Positions 41,920 to 51,607 of a DNA stretch of 64,000 nucleotides are shown here, in pieces. The position numbers and the translations under genes are program-made. Source of the DNA: 66-474 sp036278635. Its GTDB lineage: Bacteria; Pseudomonadota; Gammaproteobacteria; Xanthomonadales; Rhodanobacteraceae. The stretch's first letter is position 1. Every line of letters begins with the position of its first letter. The DNA is taken from assembly GCA_036278635.1 (NCBI GenBank), contig DASUKQ010000165.1:1-64000 (forward strand). Reading direction: 5' to 3'. Under the pieces are notes generated by a model. The model did not search any database. It worked only from the letters and a program-made list of their open reading frames with translations, and was not told the origin of the DNA.

Positions 41920-43104
41920 TCAAGCGTCAGCCCACACCTTGTGCGCGGGATCGAACTCGACAGTGACGCGCTCTTTGGCACGCGCGCCGAAACCGCACAC
42001 GCACAACGGGCCTTCGGCCATCGGCTCAAGGCCGAACGCCTGCTCGATCTCGACCTCGTTGATCGCGGCGGTGATGAAGGCGCCGAGGTTCATCTCGGTG
42101 GCGGTGAGGTAGAGGTTCTGCGAGATGTGGCCCATCTCCAGCAGGATCGCGCGGTAGATCTTGGGATGGTTGCGGTACTTCCACATCGAACGTGCGAAGC
42201 GCGCGGCCATCACCAGCAGCACCGGCGCATCGGCAAAATAGTCCTGGCCTGCCACCGCCGTCATCGCGAACGCGCGCGCATCGTCGGGCGACAGCGCGCG
42301 CAACAAATCCAGTGCGTGCGCTTCGACGGTGTAGTGGTACAGCCCCGGCGCCAGGCCTTCCGCCAGCTGCACGACCAGATACGCCTCGGTGGGATGCAGC
42401 CCGCCACCGGAGGGATGGTTCTTCTTGAGCGCGACCGCGCCGGGTGCAAGTTCTTCCATTCCGCGCACGCCGAACACGCGTTTCAGCAGGGCCGACAACT
42501 GCGCCGCGGAGACCGATTGCGCCAGATCGAAATTGCGGCAGGTCGCGCGGCGTTCCAGCAGATCATCCAGCGGGGTGCGTGCAGGTTCGTCCAGCGCCAC
42601 GCGCGCAACAGCGTCCGCACGCCGGTGGAAATGCGGCGGCGGCGGGCCGAACGCCGCGACCATGTCGTCCACCGATTGCGGGCGCGATTCGCGCTGCGTT
42701 GCGGTGCTGTCGTCGTGCGACCAGCGCGAGAAGGCGTGCATCACGGCGCAATCGTCCTGCCAAGCCGCCTCGCGCAGCTGTCGATCGCGTCGTGTGCGCG
42801 GGGAGTCGTCTTCTTCAGCCAGCAGCAGCCCGTTCGCCAGCAGGCGATTGATGGCGGTTTCGCCCCACGCGCCACAGGCCTTCTCCCGCCGCACCCAATC
42901 GTCGGCGCTGACATGAACCAGGACCTGCATCTCCGCGTCATCTATTTCGACCGGATGATCAAGATGCGCCGCAAGAACTTCGACCACGACTTCGCGACCA
43001 ACCGCTTCATCCCCAGCAAGCAACGCGGAGAAATCAACCGTCGCGTGTTCCGTCGTTCGAAACCGCAGCGACTGACAGCGACGCAGCCTTGAACCATTCT
43101 CCAC
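41920..43104 (-). CDS. SagB-type putative peptide maturation dehydrogenase (nitroreductase fold)
   Basis: The 394-residue protein has an N-terminal domain (LRRCQSLRFRTTEHATVDFS onward, about 1-170) and a C-terminal FMN-dependent nitroreductase-fold SagB domain: RRATCRNFD (flavin phosphate site), NHPSGGGLHPTEAYLVVQL, and LLEMGHISQNLYLTATEMNL. It resembles the 'putative peptide maturation dehydrogenase' of Xanthomonadales RiPP loci, recalled from memory. Start is uncertain: GTG at 43104 (GGGG upstream, matches the family N-terminus) is preferred over ATG 43182, which would leave almost no room for the divergent precursor promoter. Substrate unknown; SagB relatives oxidise azolines to azoles. 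Confidence 0.85.
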   Translation of the reverse strand: MENGSRLRRCQSLRFRTTEHATVDFSALLAGDEAVGREVVVEVLAAHLDHPVEIDDAEMQVLVHVSADDWVRREKACGAWGETAINRLLANGLLLAEEDDSPRTRRDRQLREAAWQDDCAVMHAFSRWSHDDSTATQRESRPQSVDDMVAAFGPPPPHFHRRADAVARVALDEPARTPLDDLLERRATCRNFDLAQSVSAAQLSALLKRVFGVRGMEELAPGAVALKKNHPSGGGLHPTEAYLVVQLAEGLAPGLYHYTVEAHALDLLRALSPDDARAFAMTAVAGQDYFADAPVLLVMAARFARSMWKYRNHPKIYRAILLEMGHISQNLYLTATEMNLGAFITAAINEVEIEQAFGLEPMAEGPLCVCGFGARAKERVTVEFDPAHKVWADA

Positions 43105-43135
43105 CGGTAACCCCTGTCCAGTTGCAAGGTTCGGA

Positions 43136-43141
43136 TATGCT
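43136..43141 (+). promoter_or_regulatory. Candidate -10 box of the RiPP precursor gene
   Basis: TATGCT lies 64 bases before the precursor ATG. No acceptable -35 is seen at the right spacing, so an activator-dependent promoter or a false match are both possible. Confidence 0.3.
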
Positions 43142-43204
43142 AGCCGCGCCGCAAGCGCAGTACGCATTGTTCGCGGCACCATTCACACCCAAAGGGGCAT
43201 CGAC

Positions 43205-43462
43205 ATGATCAAGGGCAAAGTCTCCAGCGAAACCGTCGGCAGGATCCTCGATCGCCTGTCGCAGGATCACGACTTTCGGGAGCACTTCATCGGCGATCCG
43301 GCTGGCGCGCTCAAGCCGTTCGGCATCGAGGTTGACGCCAGCAAGGTTCCCGCCGTGCGACGATTGCCCTCGAAGGATGAGATTGCGAAGGTCCGGGACA
43401 AGGCGAAAGGGATTGACGACCCCATCACGAAAGTTGGGCTTGCCGTTTTCCTGTTGAAGTAG
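43205..43462 (+). CDS. NHLP-related RiPP precursor peptide
   Basis: An 85-residue peptide resembling nitrile-hydratase-leader-type (NHLP) precursors: VGRILDRLSQDHDFREHFIG followed by DPAGALKPFGIEVD is the leader signature, seen also at the N-terminal part of nitrile hydratase alpha subunits. A basic/acidic middle (LPSKDEIAKVRDKAKG) precedes a hydrophobic tail, IDDPITKVGLAVFLLK. No Cys is present, the only Ser/Thr in the last 25 residues is one Thr, and no Gly-Gly cleavage site is visible. Ribosome site AAAGGGG is seven bases upstream. Neighbours are a SagB-type dehydrogenase and a cyclase that recur with this family. Confidence 0.85.
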   Translation: MIKGKVSSETVGRILDRLSQDHDFREHFIGDPAGALKPFGIEVDASKVPAVRRLPSKDEIAKVRDKAKGIDDPITKVGLAVFLLK

Positions 43463-43478
43463 GGCCCATCCAGTGCAA

Positions 43479-43519
43479 ACGGCGCATCAATGGACGCTCG
43501 ACGTCTCTTGATGCGCCGT
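43479..43519. terminator. Hairpin between the precursor and cyclase genes
   Basis: A perfect 12-bp stem ACGGCGCATCAA/TTGATGCGCCGT (43479-43490 and 43508-43519) with a 17-base loop. It begins 16 bases after the precursor stop and contains the cyclase stop codon. It has no T-run, so it may act as a bidirectional transcript-end stabiliser rather than a strict intrinsic terminator. Confidence 0.6.
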
Positions 43520-46027
43520 GGCTTCCAACGACTGAAGCGCCAGCAAGTTGGGGATCAGTGCCGGTTCGTTTTCCAATTCCGCGATGGCTTGCCCGCGATG
43601 CGCCTCCAACCATTTTGCCTGTTGACGCGCGCCGTCCGCATCCTTGTCGGCCTCGTAGGCCAACATCAAGGCAACGTGGGTCTGGAAGTATTCGTGCCCG
43701 TCAACCAGCTTGGCAAGGCACGCGATTCGATCCTTGAGCGCGCTGATGTACTGCGTTTCGCAATCCGCGGTGTTCCACAGCGCGGCGCGGTCGTAATAAC
43801 CATGATTCAACGCCAGCTCGCGTGAGCTGTCCAGCGCCTTGCGCGCCAGCGCAGGCTGATCGTTGCGTACCGCCAGCATGGCTGCCAGAGCCAGGTGGAT
43901 CGCGGCACTGCCATCGACGGCCGGGCCAGTCTGCGCGATGCGTGTCGACTCGTCATTCACTATGTGCGTCAATTCCAACTTGGCGTCAGTTGTGCCTGTT
44001 GAGAAATCCAATGCCGCACGTGCCAGCGCGATCCGCGCACGCTGCGGTTTTGCAGTGGCCGGCGCCATGGCTTCGGCCTTGTCAAGCAACCCGCGCGCAT
44101 CTGCATCCCTGCCCTGTTCGACCGCGACGGCCGCAAGACGCACCAGCTTCGCCGCCTCGATCGACGGAGGAATTCGTTTCGGCGCTGCATCAAGACGCGC
44201 CAGCACCGCTTTGTAGTCCCGCAGCGCGAGATCAAGGCCCACATCCTCGTAATGCGGGGCAAGCATTCCGAGCTTGCGGCCCTGCTCAAGATAGCCTCGC
44301 GCCATCTTGTAATCATTGCGCTCCATTTCGATCATCGCCAGCGAATACCAACTGAGGCCTCGCAGCGGATTGCGCGAGTGCGCAACTGCAAGGAAATGCG
44401 GAATCGCTTCCGAAAGTCTGTGCTCGTACCACCAAAACCCCAAGCCCACATTCTGCTGGGCGCCACTGTCGTCAGGATAGAGCTGTGTCAAAGCCTGCCA
44501 GTTGGATATCCATTTGTTGGCATCCGCGTACTGGCCGATCGTGGCATCCACGGTCAAGCGTTCGCGCGTGCTCAGGCGGTCGCGATTGGCTTCGGCCTTT
44601 TGGAGGCTTGCGTACGAAGCCGCGGGGTCATTCAGGAATGCGTTTTGCAGGGTTGCCACACGTGCCCAAGCCATCGCGAAATCAGGATCGATGGTGGTCG
44701 CCTGCCGCAGCAATGCCAAAGCTTCATTGATTTTGCCTTGTCCATACGCTGATTCGGCTTCTGCAAAGGCCCGCAACGCGTCGATATTGCTGGTCGTGAT
44801 CTGCTGCAGTGGCATCGAGGTCTTCTGGATCGACGCCAACGATTCGCCCAGCCGCGAGCGCAGCTTGCCGAGCAACTTGTCGGTGGCCGGCAGGATCTGT
44901 TGCTCACCATCGGCCTGGGTGGAATCGCTGTACACGGTGACGCCGGTGTGCGGATCGATCACCTCGGCACTGATCTGGATGCGCCCGCCGACCTGCGCGA
45001 GACTGGGCAGGATCAAAGCGCGCGCGCCTTCGCGCATCGCGACGTCCGCGCCGATGGTGCGGTTGACCGGCGTGCCGACGGGTTTCTCCATGCGCTTTAG
45101 CGCATTGTCCACCTGCATGTCGGGGATCACGTTGACGTACTGCGACTGCTCCAGTCCGATCTTGAACGCGGCGTCCAGCGGCGTGCCGAGCTGTTGCTGG
45201 TTGGTGTGGTTCTGCACGTTGCCAACCACCACCCAGTCGCGCGCGGCAAACGCCAGCGTGGGCGGGCTCTGCAGCAGGAACCACGCGGAGACGCCGATGG
45301 CGATCGCCAGCATCGCCGCTTCGGCAGCCAGCGTCAGCGGCCGCCGCCACCATGGCAACACCCGCTTCGCGGTGCGGCCGGATTTCGGCGCGTGGAGCGG
45401 CGCGAGACCGACCTCGCCCGCTTCGACGATGGCCAGTGATTCGTGCAGGCCCTTGAAGCGGTAGCGTCCGTGGTTCTTCCATTGCACACGTTCGGCGGCG
45501 TCGTGGCCCAATTCCCCCTCGGCGCGATGCGCGATGCGGGCTGCGGCGGAGGACATCAGGATCTGCTGCGGCCGCGCCAGTTGCGCGAGGCGTGCGGCCA
45601 CGGGCTTGACCAGACCTTCCACCTCGGTGGGCTTGGCGCCGCGCGCGACGTCTTCGGGTGCGTTTTCCCAGACGACCACGTCGCCCATGTGAATACCAAC
45701 GCGCGCGCGCACCACGACTCCTTCGGCGGCCGAGAGGTGCTTCAGGCCGCGTTGGTAATCCAGCGCGAATGCCGCGGCCTGGATGGGGCGCTCGAACATC
45801 AGCAGGAAACCATCGGTCTTGTCGATCTCGCGGCCATGGTGCTGCTCGATGAGCGCACGCGCGAGGCGGTCGTGCTTGCGGATGATGTTGGCGGCGTTCT
45901 GGTCGCCCATGCGCTCGACCAGCGCGGTGGAATCGGCGATGTCGCACACCACCAGCGTACGCAATTGCGGGGTGGCCATGCGGCCCGGGCCGGGGGTCGT
46001 TTCCAGCTGGTGGATTTCGGCGGTCAT
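43487..46027 (-). CDS. Membrane-anchored class III nucleotide cyclase with TPR domain (putative peptide modification system cyclase)
   Basis: The 846-residue protein has an N-terminal adenylate/guanylate cyclase domain (about 25-205), one transmembrane helix (AAEAAMLAIAIGVSAWFLL, about 230-250), a TolB-like domain (VVGNVQNHTNQQQLGTPLDA on) and at least six TPR units to the C-terminus. Catalytic residues look intact: first metal Asp in VCDIADST, substrate-binding Lys and Asp in IDKTDGFLLMF, second metal Asp in VGIHMGDVV. KRVLPWWRRP before the helix predicts the cyclase inside and the TPRs outside the membrane. Start 46027 has GGAG eight bases upstream. The architecture matches the cyclase of NHLP-linked loci in Xanthomonadales. 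Confidence 0.87.
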   Translation of the reverse strand: MTAEIHQLETTPGPGRMATPQLRTLVVCDIADSTALVERMGDQNAANIIRKHDRLARALIEQHHGREIDKTDGFLLMFERPIQAAAFALDYQRGLKHLSAAEGVVVRARVGIHMGDVVVWENAPEDVARGAKPTEVEGLVKPVAARLAQLARPQQILMSSAAARIAHRAEGELGHDAAERVQWKNHGRYRFKGLHESLAIVEAGEVGLAPLHAPKSGRTAKRVLPWWRRPLTLAAEAAMLAIAIGVSAWFLLQSPPTLAFAARDWVVVGNVQNHTNQQQLGTPLDAAFKIGLEQSQYVNVIPDMQVDNALKRMEKPVGTPVNRTIGADVAMREGARALILPSLAQVGGRIQISAEVIDPHTGVTVYSDSTQADGEQQILPATDKLLGKLRSRLGESLASIQKTSMPLQQITTSNIDALRAFAEAESAYGQGKINEALALLRQATTIDPDFAMAWARVATLQNAFLNDPAASYASLQKAEANRDRLSTRERLTVDATIGQYADANKWISNWQALTQLYPDDSGAQQNVGLGFWWYEHRLSEAIPHFLAVAHSRNPLRGLSWYSLAMIEMERNDYKMARGYLEQGRKLGMLAPHYEDVGLDLALRDYKAVLARLDAAPKRIPPSIEAAKLVRLAAVAVEQGRDADARGLLDKAEAMAPATAKPQRARIALARAALDFSTGTTDAKLELTHIVNDESTRIAQTGPAVDGSAAIHLALAAMLAVRNDQPALARKALDSSRELALNHGYYDRAALWNTADCETQYISALKDRIACLAKLVDGHEYFQTHVALMLAYEADKDADGARQQAKWLEAHRGQAIAELENEPALIPNLLALQSLEATAHQETSSVH

Positions 46028-46153
46028 GTTCGCTGCTCCGTTCGCGCTGAGCGTAGCGAGCACAGCGATCGGCGTCCTTCGACTCCGGCCCCGTCTTTTT
46101 CAAAGCCGGGGCCCACGCTCAGGACGAGCGGTTTCTCCATCCGCCCGGAAAAA
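46028..46153. repeat. Repeat-containing spacer between the diguanylate cyclase and cyclase genes
   Basis: Contains a GCTGAGCGTAGCGAGCA element, a 7-bp hairpin GGCCCCG/CGGGGCC (46087-46093 and 46107-46113), and CGCTCAGGACGAGCGG, parts of a repeat seen in many proteobacteria. The stem lies in the 126 bases separating two same-strand genes, so it could attenuate read-through. Confidence 0.55.
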
Positions 46154-47173
46154 TCAACTCATCACGTGCGCGCCGTCACCGCCGGAACCTTTCACGTGGT
46201 ACAGCGCGCAATCGGCCTCGCTGTACCACACCGACCACTCGCCATCCTCGCGGCACAGGCCACCGCCGACGCTGACGGACACCGTGAGGTCCGGCGCGGA
46301 TTGCGGAAAGCGCAACCGGCGCACGCCCTCGGCGATGCGCAGGGCGCGCTCGGCCAGTTCGCGCTGGTCGTGGACCTGGGTGAGCAGTGCGAACTCGTCG
46401 CCACCCAGCCTGCACGGCAGGTCGGTCGCGCCGGCAGCGTCCTGGATTTCCGCCGCGATCGCGCGCAGCACCTCGTCGCCGGTCAGGTGACCGCTGGTGT
46501 CGTTGATCTGCTTGAAATGGTCGATGTCGATCAGCAGCAACCCGAAGCGGTGGTGGCGGTCGCGCATCTCGGGCGCTTTCTCGAGCAACTGGTAGAGGCC
46601 GCGCCGATTGCTCAACCCCGTCAGGTCGTCGGTACAAACCTGGTGGCGCGCCAGTTGCAACTGGTCGCGCGTCTGCCGCAGCGAGTCCAGGGTCTGCATC
46701 AGGTCTTCGTTGCGACGCTTGTAATTGGCAATCAACTGCCTCTCGCTGGCGACCAGATAGGTAAACGAGCGCAACATGAAATGTGCCATCTGCAACGGTT
46801 CGCGCCGCAGCAGGTCCTCGAAGGCATCCGGATCGATCAGGTGCACGACGCTCGGCTCGGCAGCGAGGGCGCTACCGGAACGTGCATGGTTGCCGACGAA
46901 CAACGCCAGCTCACCGAAGTATTCGTCGGGACCGATCAACTTGTCGGGCAGGTCGCCGGCGAATTCGAGCAGCACGCGTCCGGACTCAATCACGAACATG
47001 CTGCGCCCGTATTCGCCGCGCCGGAACACGGCGCGACCTGCGTCCAGTTCCACGCGCCGTCCGGCGCCGGCGAACAACGCCATTTCTTCGGCCGACAGCT
47101 GCCGCGGCAGGCGCCCCAGCCTGGGCGCCTCGGGTTCCGGTTCCGAGAAAACTGCTGAAGCATCACTGGACAC
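46154..47173 (-). CDS. Diguanylate cyclase with N-terminal cyclic nucleotide-binding domain
   Basis: The 339-residue protein has a CNB domain (about 15-140; FRRGEYGRSMFVIESGRVLL and YFGELALFVGNHARSGSALA), a coiled linker, and a GGDEF domain (about 175-335) with DDLTGLSNRRGLYQLL, DIDHFKQINDTSGH and an intact RLGGDEFALL active site. It should make c-di-GMP, gated by a cyclic nucleotide. GTG at 47173 is chosen because GGGAGG lies at the right distance; the long open frame further upstream is antisense-like. It lies directly upstream of, and on the same strand as, the RiPP-linked nucleotide cyclase. Confidence 0.88.
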   Translation of the reverse strand: MSSDASAVFSEPEPEAPRLGRLPRQLSAEEMALFAGAGRRVELDAGRAVFRRGEYGRSMFVIESGRVLLEFAGDLPDKLIGPDEYFGELALFVGNHARSGSALAAEPSVVHLIDPDAFEDLLRREPLQMAHFMLRSFTYLVASERQLIANYKRRNEDLMQTLDSLRQTRDQLQLARHQVCTDDLTGLSNRRGLYQLLEKAPEMRDRHHRFGLLLIDIDHFKQINDTSGHLTGDEVLRAIAAEIQDAAGATDLPCRLGGDEFALLTQVHDQRELAERALRIAEGVRRLRFPQSAPDLTVSVSVGGGLCREDGEWSVWYSEADCALYHVKGSGGDGAHVMS

Positions 47174-47423
47174 GACCACCCCCCTCCCGTCCACCGGATC
47201 ATACCGCAGTGTGGAAGCCACCGCAGGTGAGCGGCTGCGGCCCGTCCATCGAGCACAACGGTTGTCCGCGGGGTGGTCGGAAACGCTGGTCGACCCGCGC
47301 GATACCCGTCTCCCCGGCGAAACCCGCAGGCGCGCGTCTTGCGGTCGGACATCGCGTCCGGAAGCCCGCGGCGTCGCGGACAGGTCCTTCGCGATTGCGG
47401 GATGACGGGTGGATCGGGTCGCG

Positions 47424-48722
<1,299 letters not shown>

Positions 48723-48780
48723 CGGGATTCTCCGTGTAGAGTGCAACCTGTGGATCCCGGGCTGCGCCGGGACGACGAGT

Positions 48781-50382
48781 TCAGATTTGCTCGTAGGCGG
48801 GCAGGGTCAGGAAATCGGCCAGGGTCGACGCGCCGACCAGTTCGCCCAACAACACCGCGGCGGCGGCGGCGCGCTCCGCACCCGGCAGCGTGCTTTCGTG
48901 CAGCACGTGGACGGCCGTGGTCAACGCGCGCTTGAACCGTGTCGGCGTGATCGGAGCACCGTCGTCGAAGGCGAGCCCGCCGTCATGATGCAGCCAGCAC
49001 CACAACTGGGTGCGCGCGATCTCGGCGGTTGCGGCGTCTTCCATCAGGTGGTGGATCGGCACGCAACCCATCCCCGACAACCACGCCGCGGTGTAGCGCA
49101 ATGCGACTTCGACGTTGTTGTCGAAGCCCGCGTGGGTGATGCTGCCGCCACACGGCGCGATCAACATGTCGCGGGTGACGTGCACGTCGGAGCGCTCGAC
49201 GTGCAACTGGTTCGGGGTCGGCATGTGACGGTCGAAGACCTCGCGCGCGACTGCGACCAGCGCCGGATGCGCGACCCAGGTGCCGTCGTGGCCGTCCTCC
49301 ACTTCGCGCAGCTTGTCGGCGCGGACCTTGGCGAGGGCTGCCTCGTTGGCCGCCGCGTCGCCCTTGATCGGAACCTGCGCGGCCATGCCGCCCATCGCGA
49401 AGGCGCCCCGCCGGTGGCAGGTCTTGACCAGGTAGCGCGAATAATTGCGCAGGAACGGCACCGTCATCGTCACCTGGCCGCGCTCGGGCAACACGCGGTC
49501 GGGGTGCGCACGCAGGGTTTTCAGATACGAGAAGATGTAGTCCCAGCGTCCGCAGTTGAGTCCGACCGCGCGCCGCCGCAGCGCGTACAGGATCTCGTCC
49601 ATCTGGAACGCCGCGGGCAGGGTTTCGATCAGGACCGTGGTCCTGAACGTGCCGCGCGCGAGCCCGAGTTCGCGCTCGACATGCGCCATCACGTCCTCCC
49701 ACAGCGCGGCCTCTTCCATCGACTGCAGTTTCGGCAGGTAGAAGTACGGGCCGAGATCCTTCGCCGCCAGCGCCCGCGCGTTGTGGAACGCGAACAGGGC
49801 GAAGTCGAACAGCGCGCCGGACAGCGGCTCGCCATCCACGCGAACGTGGTTTTCCGGAAGGTGCCAGCCGCGCGGGCGCACCATCAGCACCGCAATCCGA
49901 GGGTCGAGGCGGTACACGCGGCCGTCGTCGGCACGATGTTCGATGGTGCCGGCGACCGCGTCGCGCAGGTTGACCTGCCCGTCGAGCAGGTTGGTCCAGG
50001 TCGGGGTGGTGGAATCCTCGAAGTCGGCCATGAATACGTTGGCGCCGGAGTTCAGCGCGTTGATCACCATCTTGCGATCGACCGGCCCGGTGATCTCGAC
50101 GCGGCGGTCGGCCAGCGCGGCCGGGATCGGCGCGACCGCCCATTCGGCCTGGCGGATCGCCCGGGTATCGGGGCGAAAATCGGGCAACCCGCCCTGGTCG
50201 TAGCGTGTTTGCAACCTGGCCCGTTCGGCCATCAGCGCCTGGCGCCGCGGTTCGAAGAGGCGGTGCAGGTCGACCAGCAGCGCCAGGACCCCGTCACCGA
50301 GCACCGCCTCGTGCTCCGCATGCGGCAGATCCCAAACCTCGATCTCCGTGTTTTCCTGCAAGGCTTCCATCGGTACGGCCAT
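48781..50382 (-). CDS. aceB: Malate synthase A
   Basis: The 533-residue enzyme condenses glyoxylate with acetyl-CoA to malate. Features: NVFMADFEDSTTPTW, MVRPRGWHLPENHV (active-site Arg), TVLIETLPAAFQMDEILY and GLNCGRWDYIFSYLK, with the C-terminal catalytic Asp in LMEDAATAEIARTQLW. It forms an operon with aceA and is transcribed divergently from a LysR gene that probably controls it. Confidence 0.96.
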   Translation of the reverse strand: MAVPMEALQENTEIEVWDLPHAEHEAVLGDGVLALLVDLHRLFEPRRQALMAERARLQTRYDQGGLPDFRPDTRAIRQAEWAVAPIPAALADRRVEITGPVDRKMVINALNSGANVFMADFEDSTTPTWTNLLDGQVNLRDAVAGTIEHRADDGRVYRLDPRIAVLMVRPRGWHLPENHVRVDGEPLSGALFDFALFAFHNARALAAKDLGPYFYLPKLQSMEEAALWEDVMAHVERELGLARGTFRTTVLIETLPAAFQMDEILYALRRRAVGLNCGRWDYIFSYLKTLRAHPDRVLPERGQVTMTVPFLRNYSRYLVKTCHRRGAFAMGGMAAQVPIKGDAAANEAALAKVRADKLREVEDGHDGTWVAHPALVAVAREVFDRHMPTPNQLHVERSDVHVTRDMLIAPCGGSITHAGFDNNVEVALRYTAAWLSGMGCVPIHHLMEDAATAEIARTQLWCWLHHDGGLAFDDGAPITPTRFKRALTTAVHVLHESTLPGAERAAAAAVLLGELVGASTLADFLTLPAYEQI

Positions 50383-50455
50383 GGTGCGCTCCCGTGCGGT
50401 TGTCGAAAATCGAAGCTAGACGGGAGCCGTGCATTTGACAAAGCAAAGCTTTCAA

Positions 50456-50478
50456 TCTATATAGTTGACAATGTCAAC
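50456..50478. promoter_or_regulatory. Dyads in the aceB/LysR intergenic region
   Basis: A CTATATAG palindrome (50456-50463) adjoins the perfect dyad GTTGACA-A-TGTCAAC (50464-50478), and ATAG...CTAT marks extend the symmetry. LysR-type regulators bind T-N11-A dyads of this size; the site lies 36 bases before the LysR start and about 80 bases from aceB. It probably serves both autoregulation and control of aceBA. Confidence 0.6.
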
Positions 50479-50513
50479 GTCTATTCCAAACTATTGAATC
50501 CACGCGTGCAATC

Positions 50514-51539
50514 ATGGCTGAACGCCCCGTAAAAACCACTCGAAAGGGACCCGGCAAGCACGGCAGGCGCGGTGCAGACCAGTCGGGGAACCGGGCGCGC
50601 TTCTACTACAAGGGCAATCGCTACAAGCAACTGCGCGCCTTCGTCGCGATCGCCAAGCTCGGCACCCTCGCCCGCGCGGCGGAATCGCTGTTCCTGTCGG
50701 CCCCGTCGATCAGCCTGCAATTGCAGGCCCTGGAGCGCGAGCTGGGCACGCTGCTGGTCGAACGCGGCCGGCGCCGCGTCACCCTGACGCGTGCCGGGCA
50801 GGCGCTGTTCGAACAGGCCCGGCCCCTGGTGGAGGGCCTGGATGCCCTGGACGCGCAATTCCACGGCGCGCTGGCGGGACTCGGCGCCGGCGAACTCACC
50901 ATCGCGGCCGGATCGTCCACGATCCAGTACCTGCTGCCGCCGCTGGTTGCGGGTTACCGCGAGAAATTTCCCGGCGTGCGCCTGCAGCTGGCCAACGTGA
51001 CCGGCAAGGACGGCCTCGCCCTGTTGCGTTCCAACGCGGCGGACTTCGCGGTGGGCTCCATGCTGGATGTGCCGCACGACATCAGCTATCAGCCGTTCCG
51101 GCGCTACGATCCGATGTTGATCGTGCCGATCGGGCATCCGTTGGCCGACAAGCCCGACCTTCAGCTCGCGGACCTGTCGCCGCACGGCCTGATCCTCCCG
51201 CCGCATCGCCTGACGACCTACCGACTCGTCGATCTCGTCTTCCAGCAACGCAAGGTGCCCTACACCGTCGCGATCGAAGTCGGCGGCTGGGAAGTCATCA
51301 AGCAATATGTCGCGATGGGGCTCGGCATTTCCATCGTCACCGGCATCTGCCTGACCGACGCCGACAACCAGCGCCTGGTCGCACGCAACATGCGCGCGTG
51401 GTTCCCGCAGCGCAGCTACGGCGTGGTGATGCGCAAGGGCACGTACCTGTCGCCCGAGGCGCGCGGTTTCATCGACCAGATCAAGCCGGGCCTGCTCACC
51501 CACCGCGAACATGACGAGACGGGGGATTCGGAGCGTTGA
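50514..51539 (+). CDS. LysR-type transcriptional regulator, divergent from aceBA
   Basis: The 341-residue regulator has an unusual basic N-terminal extension of about 35 residues (MAERPVKTTRKGPGKHGRRG...) before the winged helix-turn-helix (QLRAFVAIAKLGTLARAAES, then PSISLQLQALERELGTLLVE), a linker helix and the type-2 periplasmic-binding-like effector domain (ELTIAAGSSTIQYLLPPLVA to LSPEARGFIDQIK). Position opposite aceB suggests control of the glyoxylate bypass. The effector is unknown. Confidence 0.9.
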   Translation: MAERPVKTTRKGPGKHGRRGADQSGNRARFYYKGNRYKQLRAFVAIAKLGTLARAAESLFLSAPSISLQLQALERELGTLLVERGRRRVTLTRAGQALFEQARPLVEGLDALDAQFHGALAGLGAGELTIAAGSSTIQYLLPPLVAGYREKFPGVRLQLANVTGKDGLALLRSNAADFAVGSMLDVPHDISYQPFRRYDPMLIVPIGHPLADKPDLQLADLSPHGLILPPHRLTTYRLVDLVFQQRKVPYTVAIEVGGWEVIKQYVAMGLGISIVTGICLTDADNQRLVARNMRAWFPQRSYGVVMRKGTYLSPEARGFIDQIKPGLLTHREHDETGDSER

Positions 51540-51607
51540 CGCACGGGTGGCGGCCCATGGCATGCATCCTGCTTGTCGATTGTCGCCATCATCAGGGGAG
51601 AACGGGC

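Noticed and set aside
43205..43462. Class II bacteriocin with a double-glycine leader
   Set aside because: No Gly-Gly cleavage site and no C39 peptidase transporter nearby; the leader resembles NHLP instead.
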